Assembly (NCBI GenBank): GCA_034509735.1
Contig: JACGWO010000007.1
Coordinates: forward strand, 2,852,001 to 2,916,000
Direction of reading: 5' to 3'
DNA length: 64,000 bases
From: Sesamum alatum
Lineage: Eukaryota > Streptophyta > Magnoliopsida > Lamiales > Pedaliaceae
Shown piece after piece: positions 45,474 to 56,900 of the stretch. Under the pieces are notes generated by a model, which made no database searches, was not told the DNA's origin, and saw only the letters and a list, made by a program, of their open reading frames with translations. A program made the position numbers and the translations under genes. The stretch's first letter is position 1; the number at the start of each line of letters is the position of its first letter.

Positions 45474-45893
45474 GGTAAATTACAGCTACCTCCCATGAGG
45501 TTGACCATAATTACAAATACCCCCTCGTTGTTTGAAAGATTACAAATACTCCCCTGAGGTTTGTAATCATCTAACAAATAACCCATTTTCATCTATTTTA
45601 TGGGTGAAGTGACCAAAATACCCTTATGCAAACTGATTTATTCTTTAATTTTTTTTAATTTTTCTGGACTACAATGCGCAAGAAGAGGTTTCTTAAGTTT
45701 TTTACACAGATGAGTAATAATGCAATTTGCCTCGATTGATTTTTCTACAATTATCACTAAAAATTCAAGAGTAAAATGGTCAATTTCAGGCCTTTGATTA
45801 AAAATTACAAACCTCAAGGGTATTTATAATTTGTCAAACAATGAGGGGTATTTATAATTATGTCAAACTTCAGATGAGGTGTTGTAATTTACC
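45474..45893. mobile_element. Mutator-like MITE, 420 bp
   Basis: Ends GGGTAAATTACAGCTACCTC and its worn complement TGAGGTGTTGTAATTTACCC. A_7 runs flank both sides. Same family as 7576-7984. Confidence 0.7.
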
Positions 45894-46474
45894 CAAAAAA
45901 ACATTAACATATTAGCTTTAGCCTAACAGCATGGAGATGGCATGATACGTTTTTTAGTCAAAGATAACAATAGTTGTTAAACAACTCTGAAACTAAGACC
46001 AAAAACGTACCAACCTTAGTTAAATATAGGTTGAGAATTACTCAATTTTTAATACATAAATTATAAGTTCTTTTATTTAAAGTTATAGTTAAATAATTGG
46101 GTCGACTATGAATATATATATATATATATGAAATCGGTCATATATAGTAAAGACCTTTCGAGGCCAAAAATTAATAAGTTGTAGGATAACTATCGTATCT
46201 AATTAGGGTAAATTGATACGATTATTTTATCTAAAAATTTAAATTATTAAAAAAAAATTATTTAAATTGTGGTTTTCAATTGGAAAAATTAATTAATTGA
46301 TTGATTGATTAGTACGTAAATTGGGAATTACGATGACCCAACCAACTCTAAATCAGAAATTCTTTTTTTTTTCTTTATTTATGGGAAAATGCGAGAGAAT
46401 ATTCCATGGCTTGATCAAGTCTTTCGGGGCACATCATCACGGGATCCTCCCACCTATTTTTTAAGTATAAATAT
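45894..46474. other. AT-rich spacer
   Basis: Contains a (AT)n microsatellite near 46110-46130. No gene. Confidence 0.4.
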
Positions 46475-46977
46475 AGGGTTAATTACGCTTAGACCTCCTC
46501 TAAAATGTGAAATTATATATTCTCCTAAAAAAAATTTAAAATTACATTTACACCCCTTTTAAAAATTCACTGTTTATACTTGACCCCTTTCGTTGGGGTT
46601 TTGACGAAAAATGCTGGCCAAACAAACTTGCATAATTTTTTAATTTTACTATCATTTAACATCCTATATAATAATTTTGTACTTATAAGAAAAAAAAATA
46701 TAATAATGTGAACTCACTCCTCTATATATACATTACATTTATCCCCTTATAAGTACAAAAATATTCATAAAAATATTAAATGAGGGGCAAAATAAAGAAT
46801 ATAGGTAAGGTTTTTTTTTTTTTTTTGTTAACGTAAATATTTTCCGTCCAAACTCTAACGGAAGGGGATCAAATGTCAACAGAGAATTTTTGGAAGGGGT
46901 GTAACTATAGTTTTAAAATTTTTTGGGAAAAAGTATAATTTCACATTTTCAGAGGGGGTCTAAGTGTAATTAACCCT
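46475..46977. mobile_element. MITE, 503 bp
   Basis: Ends AGGGTTAATTACGCTTAGAC and GTCTAAGTGTAATTAACCCT. Perfect flanking duplication ATAAATAT (46467-46474 and 46978-46985), extendable to 10 bp if the terminal A/T are given to the target. Confidence 0.87.
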
Positions 46978-46987
46978 ATAAATATAT

Positions 46988-47470
46988 TAAGGTTAATTAC
47001 ATTAGACTCTCTCAAAAATATATTTTTTTTTTTTGTCTCAAAAAAGCTGTGAAATTACACTTACATTCATTTCAAAAATTCTCCATTTACACCTGACGCA
47101 TTTCATGAGAGTTTGGATGGAAAATATTTCCTGTCAGCAAAAAAAATATATATATAAGTTTTCAATATTGCCCCTCATTTAATATTTTTATGTATATTTT
47201 TGTAGTTATAAGGGAATACATGTCATGTATGTATAGAGAGTGAGGTTAACATTATTACATATTTTCCCTTATAACTACAAAATTATTACATTGGGATGTT
47301 AGAAGAGGGTAAAATTAAAAATTTATTTAATTTTTTTGCTATTTCATCAAAATTCGAACAATATGAGGTCAGGTGTAAACGGTGAATTTTCGAAAGGGAA
47401 ATAAGTGTATGAAACTTTTTTGGGGGAACATGTAATTTCGTATTTTCAAAGAGGGTCTAAGTATAATTAA
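46988..47470. mobile_element. Second MITE of the same family, adjacent
   Basis: Left GGTTAATTACATTAGACTCT, right GAGGGTCTAAGTATAATTAA; the interior parallels 46475-46977 (TCCATTTACACCTGACGCAT, TCAGGTGTAAACGGTGAATT). It starts ten bases after its neighbour ends. Confidence 0.75.
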
Positions 47471-49018
47471 TTATATATATATTAAATAATAAAAATTAAT
47501 TAAATCTTACTTATTATTGTAATATGAGTATGTGACCCGTATTATTTGATGGTTTTACGCCCTCAATAGATTTAAAAAAAAAAAAATCCGTATACAACTT
47601 ATATTCGATATCGATTTCATCCAATTTAAAATTTGAAGTAAAATCGACAGATTGACATTATTATATATTATTAACTAGCAATTATATTGATTATTTATTA
47701 TTTTTAATAACTGACTAAAAAATGACATATAATCAAAGAAAATCTAGATTCCATGATTTTCAACTCCAACTATGCCATTTGAGTTGTGTGATTATCATTA
47801 TTATGATTTTCCACAAATAATGTTGGAGAAAGATGACCAGCATGCTAAGTCTTATTAGCCCTAATTATTATAGGAGTTGTCCGTCATTGTAAAATGATCG
47901 ATTTGAGTCATAACTACAGCCCAAATGATAATATTGTCGTCAATCGCACTAAAATACAAAATGAATGAAAAATCTACTATCACAAGCAAATTCATATTTA
48001 AATCGATCCGACCTAATCCCACTATCTGATGAATCTTACCTCGTCAGCATCCACACATATCCCATCCATATTTCATGAATATAGAAAAAGAAGGGCATTT
48101 AAGCCATTTCACGTAACCTTACACGGAAGCTTCGCTATCCATGTTGGAGATCTCGTCTTATTATCTTATGAACGATCACTTATCAAATGATCACTTATGC
48201 TGATTATATTTTCTTTTCTTTTTTTTTTTACATGTACAATATGTCGGAGTATTTTATGGAACATAATTTTTTTTTTCTGACCAGATTCAATTAATCTTGA
48301 ATCAAAGGGGAACAATGCCTATATTATAACATTAATAATCATAATTAAGCTCAAAATTATTTGGAGGGAGAGGGACAGGCCAAACTTGATCACATGATTA
48401 AGGTACATAAACATGTGTTTAGGTTGTATTATTTTCCTTTAAATTTTGGTGCAATATGTGCATGTCACATGTAATGCCTAATCAACTTTATTTATGTGTC
48501 CGAGGTTATTTTATATAGTTCTATAATGATTCATTTTTAGGTGTTTTTGCCCCTTTTTATTGGTGGTGGGATCAAGTTGATATATATATATATATATATA
48601 TTTTATGGATCCACTACAAAATTAATATGTCAAGATACGTAAAGTTGTATCTGGATCGATGAATTTGGTGTAAGAATTTCAAATTCATTAAAATTGTTTG
48701 GACAAATTCATGTCACAAAAGATTTTAAAATTTTGAATTTTCATTTTGAACTATATTTTGAGGTATTGCAATAAATTTCAAATACATTTAATATGGAGTC
48801 ATTTGAAATTTTTACTTCAAATCCTCCCTTGAAATTTAAATTCTTCCATCCAAATGCAACATGAGTACCTCGGAAAAGAATTGAAGAAATTTAGTGTTAT
48901 TTTAGGGCATTATGTTAGCTTATAATATTTTCAAAATATCTTATAAGATGTTAAAAGTTGTTGGTGTTTTTTTCTAGAAAAGAAGCTTATAAAATTCAAA
49001 ATAATATTAATGCGTACT
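47471..49018. other. AT-rich spacer
   Basis: No gene. 48650-48870 is a dispersed repeat shared with 34490-34650 (AATATGGAGTCATTTGAAAT). An (AT)n run lies at 48580-48600. Confidence 0.45.
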
Positions 49019-49790
49019 TGTGTTCTGAGGTACTGAAAATTTCAAAGGACTTACGTGCAAATCCTAAGATATGGGGGGACTAACTTGCAAGAAACGTTAG
49101 CACTCTGATGCTTAAGTCAGTAAAGTGTAAAAGTAAAAAGAATCTTAAAACATGAGCGAGAATAATGATGGTATTCGAGTGTGTGATATGATAATTCGTG
49201 AGATATATAAAAAATAAGCTCAAAACAACCTTAAAACTGAGAGTGAATGTGAGTAAAGGTATATGATTTGCAAAAGTGAGTATCAAATGACTACACAAGG
49301 CCTCTATTTATAGGCTTGTACAGAGCATAAATCGGAGTTTGGTTGAAGAGAGACCTATACAATTCAAAAGCTCTTTGAGTCAGCTAACTCCTCAAAAAAT
49401 ATACATGTAATTTGGACTAGATATGACTGAGACACGCCAGGTGAACCAGGTCTTGCCAGGTCTGCCTAAAAACCTGAAAATTTGGTAAACTCAATTTTTC
49501 AGTTGATTTGTCGTCAATCCACTAGGATCCAGAGATATTTAGGATGACGTGTAATAATGTATTGGCAAGCTATAGGATGTGTCCGTCCAGTTGTACAATA
49601 ACGTGTCCCACTAGAACGATCTCGTTTTTTGGGTCTGCCAGTTCAATGAAATCGACAGGTAAGATTATAGGTTTTTACCTTCTCACTGGTGGGTTGTCCT
49701 GCTGAGGCCCATTGGGCTGCTTCTCTTGTGGGCCTTTTGGGCTTAAAATCTATGAAGGATTTTGAGGGCATCAAAGATGTTAGGATCATC
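49019..49790 (-). mobile_element. Probable solo LTR, minus strand
   Basis: On the minus strand GCCTATAAATAGAGGCCTTG (about 49300-49319) is a strong LTR-type TATA box followed by a leader. The upstream part contains GGGCCT/GGCCCA motifs (49705-49745). Exact termini are uncertain and no internal domains are present. Confidence 0.5.
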
Positions 49791-50349
49791 TAAGCTTAAT
49801 TATTTAAAAAAATAAGGAGTTCTTAATTTTTTATTTTTTAAAAAAGAAAATTAACAAATCCTATAATTCTAATCATATTACTTATATCATTGCTAATATT
49901 TTATAAATTTTATAATTTTATTTTATCCGAGAGCTTCAAGAGATTTATTTTTAAAATAAAAACATATATAACTATAAATTTTTTAAAAAAAAAACATGTC
50001 ATAAAATGTTATAAATAGGTTTAACCAAACGACCTTTTAAGCCTCGTCTACATTTGTATATATGATAAGTAGATGATGGATACATGTATGATTTAATATA
50101 AATGTGATTATTTAATAATAGTTTTATTGTATTTACTTGTTTATTTAATAATAGATCTTTATTATTAGGCCACAAACATTTGACGATGTGATCAGAATTT
50201 AAGTTCATTTGAGGTAGGCAAAAACATTATCATATACATAGACTATTCTCACTCCCATTTCAAAATTAAACTGTGATTTGACATTCCAAGATTTGACCTC
50301 TCACTTTTTCCTAACACAATTAACAAATACACACATTTTTCTTTAGGGA
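49791..50349. other. AT-rich spacer
   Basis: Nothing recognised. Confidence 0.4.
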
Positions 50350-50920
50350 AAAACACCTCTTGATGTAGGTTGTTAGTCTAATAAAAAACATGGGCTTAAT
50401 TTCCATAAATGGACCTTATTTATTTATTTTTATAACAGAGGTAATTACGTAATTACAACCGATACGAGTTTATCATACCTATTTGAAAGAAACATATAAA
50501 TAACCCTCCAATAATACCAAAATACCACTAGAGCCCTATGATTCACGTCTTTTTTACTCGACCCGCCTAGTGTCCCAAGATTTGGGACATACATCCTATA
50601 ACATCTCATGATTGAAAATTACGTCACATGGACAAGGTAAGTGAGCACATTTAACCCTATAAATACCATCATTCTACTTCGTTTATGGTATGGCACATTT
50701 ATTATTTTTTACCACACTTAATACATTCAGTTCGAATATAATCATCTCGATCTTGAGCTGATTTAAGCATCAAATGATCTTAACTGTGGACCTCCCAGCT
50801 AGCTAATGTGCTTCTCTCTTCTTAGGAACCACACATTGCATCTGGGTAAGTATAGAGGGATCGCGGAACTTGACCCTAAGGAGATTGTCATATTCGACCC
50901 GGATCAACATCAATGTTTTA
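50350..50920 (+). mobile_element. Gypsy-like LTR fragment
   Basis: CCCTATAAATACCATCATTC (TATA, about 50662), then TCTCGATCTTGAGCTGATTT and AAGCATCAAATGATCTTAAC, the layout of Gypsy LTR ends (TTGAGCATC region followed by CTGTGGACC). CATATTCGACCCGGATCAAC follows. No coding domains. Confidence 0.5.
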
Positions 50921-52639
50921 ATAAATGAGCAATATATCAATTTGATCAATACAACTAAGAACTATGGAATAAATTATAATAAATTCACATAAAGAGACCA
51001 CCGCACGTCTGGTAGGATCCGAACCCATAACCTTAAACTTATTCATAAAACTTCAATCTTAAATACTAGGCTTAGACATCATAAGTACTAGTAACTTTGC
51101 GCACACACTGTGTGTGTGCATAATTTTTTAAGATTAATTAAAATAAAATAATTATTATTTAATAATATATATATATATAATGTAATAACACTATAATATA
51201 TAAAGTAAAAAAGATGCATAAAAATAACATAAATAAGTAACGAACTAAAATAATGGAAAAATGGGAAGTTAATAAATAAATTAAATATTCAATTGCAAAT
51301 TGAAAATTGAAAAACATCAAATTGGTGCTCTCCTTTAATAATACGGTATAGATAATCGCCATCTCAAAATTGGCGGCTACTCATTTTTCTTGCAAACTAT
51401 GATTTCATGTAAACTATTTTTGACTCCATATACACACGTTTTTTAAATGGGCTACCAAAAGATGAACCATGCTCAAGTGGGCTGAATCAGCCCACCAAAC
51501 GAAAGCATTTGATTTGCAGGCCCAGTCCAGGTCTAGGACAGACACTTGTTTCGTTATTAGTATTTATTTAATTTCTAATTTTTAATTATTTTATTATATT
51601 CACAATTTTTGTAAAAAATAAATATTTTTGTCATGTGAATTTTGGAATTTTTTTTTTTATATAGAAATCGTGATCACACAATTACATTAACATGAATAAA
51701 GGTAAGCAATATACCAATTCGACCAATAAACTCAAATTACAATAATAATAAATAAACTAGTATAAAAATCACATTAGGTGATAGAAATAACAATTATATT
51801 ATAAATTTACATTAAGTGAGACAAGTATCTATACGTCTGATTAAATGATTAAATGTCTAACCCAATGAGCCAAGCCCAGACCAGTGGCTCAAGATTCGGC
51901 CACTGGTTTGGGCCAGATCAAGATGTTTTCAGAACATCCAGTAAGGCCCAAATACACAATATTTTTATTTAAACAAATATTCAAATAAAAAATATAAATT
52001 TCCTTCAAACATAATATTGAGAATGAAAATAAATCTTAACTGATAGATTATAAAGCTAAACTCATGTTAGTGGCGTGATAAGACAATAATATCCTTATAT
52101 TTTTCATTGTTTTTATTAATAAAAATTTCAAATATTTTTGAGTTAGCTTAATTAAGAAACTAACTGTTTAAAATCTTATTTTTATTAAATTTATTAAGAT
52201 TTTGTTCAACTTACTCTGTATAATTCTATTATCATATTGGATATTTAAAAAAGTATTTTTTTTATTGAATTAAGCATAATAAATTGTCAAACTTTCGATC
52301 ATTTTGGCTCCATCAACCTATTAAGTATGTTTAAGTTAAATTTCATAAATTTAAACAGGAAATTAAGTACTTAATCAGATCATAGTAGAGATTTCATTTT
52401 AGTAACATCCATACTTTATTATTAAGAAAGAGTCTCACATTTTTTGTCTATTTTTTTTTAAATTCTTTTTATTTCATCAACTAACTTCTCAAAATTTTCC
52501 AACTTCCACTATAACTTTAAATTATTTTAATTTTATATTTTTAAATATTTTTCATTTATCTACTTAAAATACAAATTTTATTATCCAGGTGTGTTGCACT
52601 CACTAGTTAAGATTAAAAGAAGGGACAATTATGGATAAA
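50921..52639. other. AT-rich spacer with repeat traces
   Basis: 51000-51095 on the minus strand has GGTTATGGGTTCGGATCCTA, a box B-like motif of a possible SINE. 51440-51560 and 51850-51960 carry GGGCTG/CAGCCC and TGGGCC motifs of worn MITEs. No gene. Confidence 0.4.
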
Positions 52640-53030
52640 TGCGATTTTGATCCTCAAATCATTTGTATATTCATATGTTGCAAGTATTGTATTATAGACT
52701 AAATATGTTGACTATGTTATGTTAGGATTATATCGAAAATTTATTGCTTAATTTTTTTTAAAAAAATATTTTTTTTCTCTTAAAACTTGAAGAAAAATGG
52801 GGGCAATGAGTGCATTGGCCAAAGCTTGAAAAAGATTACGCAATGGGAGGAAAACGGTTGCTTTTTCACCTTCAATTGAAAAATCCATCTATTTTAACGG
52901 TTTTACTAACGAAATGACAAAAAACGCCAAAAAGTTAACAGTTTGAGGACCAAAATTACAAGTTCAAATTGTTTGAGGATCAAAAGTACATAAATGGCTA
53001 TGTTTCAGGATCAAAATTACATTTATACAT
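52640..53030. mobile_element. MITE relic
   Basis: Left ATAAATGCGATTTTGATCCT faces right AGGATCAAAATTACATTTAT. Additional inverted GAGGACCAAAATTAC units are near the right end. Confidence 0.6.
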
Positions 53031-53419
53031 TTATACCTTCTAACAAGTAATTTTCTTTTTTCTTTTTTTTTTTTTTGAGGAAAGACGTGTGATCTATTTA
53101 GCACAATCTTTTTGATAATTACATATACAGCCACAAAAAACGTGAACATTATTTATACATACCATCCGTACTTCTTGAAAAATTTATTCATTACACCCTA
53201 CAAAAATGTTAACAAAGCTACAAACTATTCCCTACTTATTGACTATTAAGAATAATTTTTGCAATTTTATAAAAGCCTGATAATTTATTAGGCTATAGCA
53301 CAAATTTATACATAAAAAATAAATCTCTATTTTGCTCATAAATTGATGTTAATGACATCGTCGTATCAATTTTTTGTAATGCCAAAAATAATTTTCAACT
53401 GATAAGATAACTACTTTTT
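53031..53419. other. AT-rich spacer
   Basis: 53330-53420 is a weaker second copy of the repeat that follows (TGATAAGATAACTACTTTTT). No gene. Confidence 0.4.
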
Positions 53420-53690
53420 TCAACTTTCCAGACCTTATCTATACTCCTATACTATTATAGAACAAAAATCCATTTTTTACTCACAAATAGCGATTAATAA
53501 CTCCGGCCCACCAAATTTTTGTAATACTAAAAATAATATTCAATTGATAAGATAACTACTTTATTCAATTTTTCAAATTTTATATTAATTGATAAATTAA
53601 TTTATTTTTTTTAATATAATATATTAATTTATATATTTTATTTTTATTTATAATATATTTTAAAATACAAAAAATTATTTATTATATGTA
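53420..53690. repeat. Dispersed repeat shared with 21868-22112
   Basis: Collinear with the copy upstream of CCD4 B and uninterrupted where that copy hosts a MITE. Confidence 0.65.
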
Positions 53691-53989
53691 CATAGAAACG
53701 ACGCACTGCCCATGTACTTTAAAGAAAGGTTAATTTTGCTCACAAAAGGACAAAAAGATTACCTCGTATGCGTTTTACTAACCACTTTTCACCTTTTCAC
53801 ATGAACAGAGGTGGCCAATCATCCGTTCAATCATGATAACATAACCATGATGAATCCCTCGTTACTACACGCGCCCCACTAACAGATGAGAGTCTCTACC
53901 ATTCCTACGAATAATTTAGCGTAGAATATTAAAATAATCAAATTGGGTGAAGTGAATGTTGGATTATTACGTCATATTCTTGAACCCAT

Positions 53990-56900
53990 ATGGAGAAATC
54001 GCTGTATATAATCAGGGGGTTGTCTGTATCTCACAGGCAACAATCTCTTAGCCACTCCACTTGTTCTTGCAGTAGTATTTCAAGAACTTCAAATGGGTCA
54101 CTGAAAAAACTCACTTCTTTGTATTTTCTGCTGCATTCGATCAGGTTAGTTCAATGTGACATTTTCCAAAAAGTTTTCTTGGTTTCTTGAGTTTTTGCCC
54201 TTTCTGGTTTGATTTTATTTGTTTTGGATTCAAGAGAAGTGTATGAGGAAGAATCTCTAGAGTCTGTTGATGGTTTCTTTTTATCTTTGGTTTGATTTTA
54301 TTTGTTTTGAATACAAGAAGTTAGGCTCAAGGAATATCATCGGAGTTCTTGATGGCTTTTTCCTCTTGTTTTTTTCACTTTATATGCTTTAAATTGCAAA
54401 ATATGTATTGTCAAAAACTCTAACGACTATCAAGAAATATCTTTGGAGTTTTTTGATAGCCTTTTTATCTCATTGGGGTTACTTTTGTTGGTTTGGAATT
54501 GCAAAATATGAATCATGAAACTCTAACGACTATCAAGAATTTATCTTTGGAGTTTCTTGATAGTTTTTTTTTTTTTTTTCACCTCATTGGTGTAACTTTT
54601 GTTGGTTTGGAATTGCAAAATTAAAAAATGTATCAAGAAATATCTTTGGAGTTTCTTGAGTGTTGTTTTGCTTTTGTTTCTTTCCTCGTTGGTATAAGTT
54701 TCTTTATTTTGAGTTGCAAAATATGTACCAAGAAACTCTAACGCCATCAAGAAGTATCTTTGGAGTTTCTTGATATTTTTTCCCTTTGGTATAATATTAT
54801 TTGTTTTGAACTGAAGGGAGTGTATCAAGAAAATATCTTTAGAGTTTCTTGATGGTTTTTCCCCATTGAACTGAAGAAGCATGTGGCAGGAAATATCTTC
54901 GGAGTTTCTTGATATTTTTCATATATTGGTTGAGTCCTCACTTCTCAATTATACCGTGGAAAAGGTCTTACATGCGAGTCTTTGAACGTACTTATTCTTG
55001 TCAGATGCTTGGTTTAACGCTTGACTGTTCTTGATCATTTATCAAGTTATATGATCTGGAGAAGTTTCTTGTTATAATTTGTTGGCATATAGAAAGGTGA
55101 AAGTTAAAACGAGGTTGAGTGATCAAAGATCATTGATAGTATCTAAGATGGCTGGATATGAAGGGACAGCATTGAATTCAGAGACGCAATCGGGGAAAAT
55201 GATTTTTGAGCCGATTCTTGAGGAAGGAGTGTTCCGCTTTGATTGTTCTGCAGATGATAGGAATGCTGCATTTCCAAGCATTTCTTTTGAAAATTCGAAA
55301 GTTAGGGACACACCAATAGTGAATGTCCACAAAGTTCCAACCTACATTCCGAGTTTTGAATGTGTACTGGGACAACAAATAGTTACTATAGAGGTATGTA
55401 CTATTGCATCATGCCAGTAGCAATATACATTTTCTTAAGTCTTTGCTTTTAGAGTACTTGCATTTATTTTCAAATGTCAGAAACTTATCGGTTAATCTGA
55501 TTCAATCTGGCTGCAATTTAGTTTCCACCGAATACCTCATTTTATGGAACTGGAGAAGTCAGCGGGCAGCTTGAGAGAACAGGGAAGAGGGTAAGCCTGT
55601 TAGATCTACTATTTAATTTGTGTCTGTTCTTTTAAGGTTAATAGTTAAAGTGTTAAACTATCCAGATTCGAGAAGCAACTTTTGTCCATACACTTTTGCT
55701 TTGTAATAGATTTTTACTTGGAATACGGATGCCTGGGGCTACGGTGCTGGAACTACTTCCTTGTACCAATCACACCCATGGGTTCTAGCGGTCCTTCCAA
55801 ATGGAGAGGCATTAGGAGTTCTTGCAGATACGACTCGACGTTGTGAGGTATTTGTGATCTCTTACTTTACGACGTTTGTTGTTAAATGAATTTGTTGTTG
55901 CCGTGACATGGCATTGTTCGAGCAGATTGATCTGCGGAAAGAATCAAATGTAAAGTTCATATCTTCGTCAGCCTATCCTGTCATCACATTTGGTCCATTC
56001 ACTTCACCAGTCGATGTTCTTGCCTCTTTCTCACGAGCAGTTGGTAATATGCTATTTGCAATCATGGTCTTCCTACATACTTTAATGTTTCTCTTTACAT
56101 TGATGAATTGCAAATGGAACGCCAGCTACCAAATTTATTTGTGAAGTCTAAGAAATCCTTCCCCATACCTTCTACTTCTCTATTTTGCAACTTTTGCTCA
56201 TCATATGCTAATAATTTATTTGAATAGATTTTAGATACTTCCCTGGGAATCTCCTAGATTATCTCGTCTATTATTTGGAAGTAAGCACTGTGAAATACCT
56301 GGCTCTATCATTTGGGAAATAACTAAACAAAATCAGATGGTACAAACAGCTAGGGACAGTTAGATTATGTTTCTCCTCAGATGTCGATTTAGGTCAATGA
56401 TAATTTAAGTTTAGTCCTTAACTACATTTTCAATGACATAAAATCTTTTGATATGAAAGATTTGCCATCTGACATCTGGACATCATCTAGTTTTTACAGT
56501 ACTATAATAGTGAGTTTTTTAGAAAAATGACTCCCTTTTCTTGCAGTTTAGAAGATACATGAGATGTTCAGTGTTACCTGTTTCATGACGTGAGCTTTAG
56601 GTGTAGAGAATTATAGACTACAAAGTGGACCTTGTGAAACAACGACTTTTGCTTATTGATTCCTGCATGACTGGCATAGGTCCAATTTTCCTTTGCCATT
56701 GCGTAATTGGAGATGAATACTAAGTTAGTTCTTCATATTCTCCCTCTCCTCATTAGTTGCAATATGATGGTTACTTGACTAGCTTTTTGACATCAGGAAC
56801 TGTTTTTATGCCACCAAAGTGGTCCTTGGGCTATCAGCAGTGCCGTTGGAGCTATGCCTCTGATGCACGAGTTCGTGAGGTTGGTTATTTATTTTGTTAT

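Noticed and set aside
54541..54882. 113-aa minus-strand frame with KKLQRYF repeats
   Set aside because: Translation of the intron 1 tandem repeat in the HGL1-type gene.
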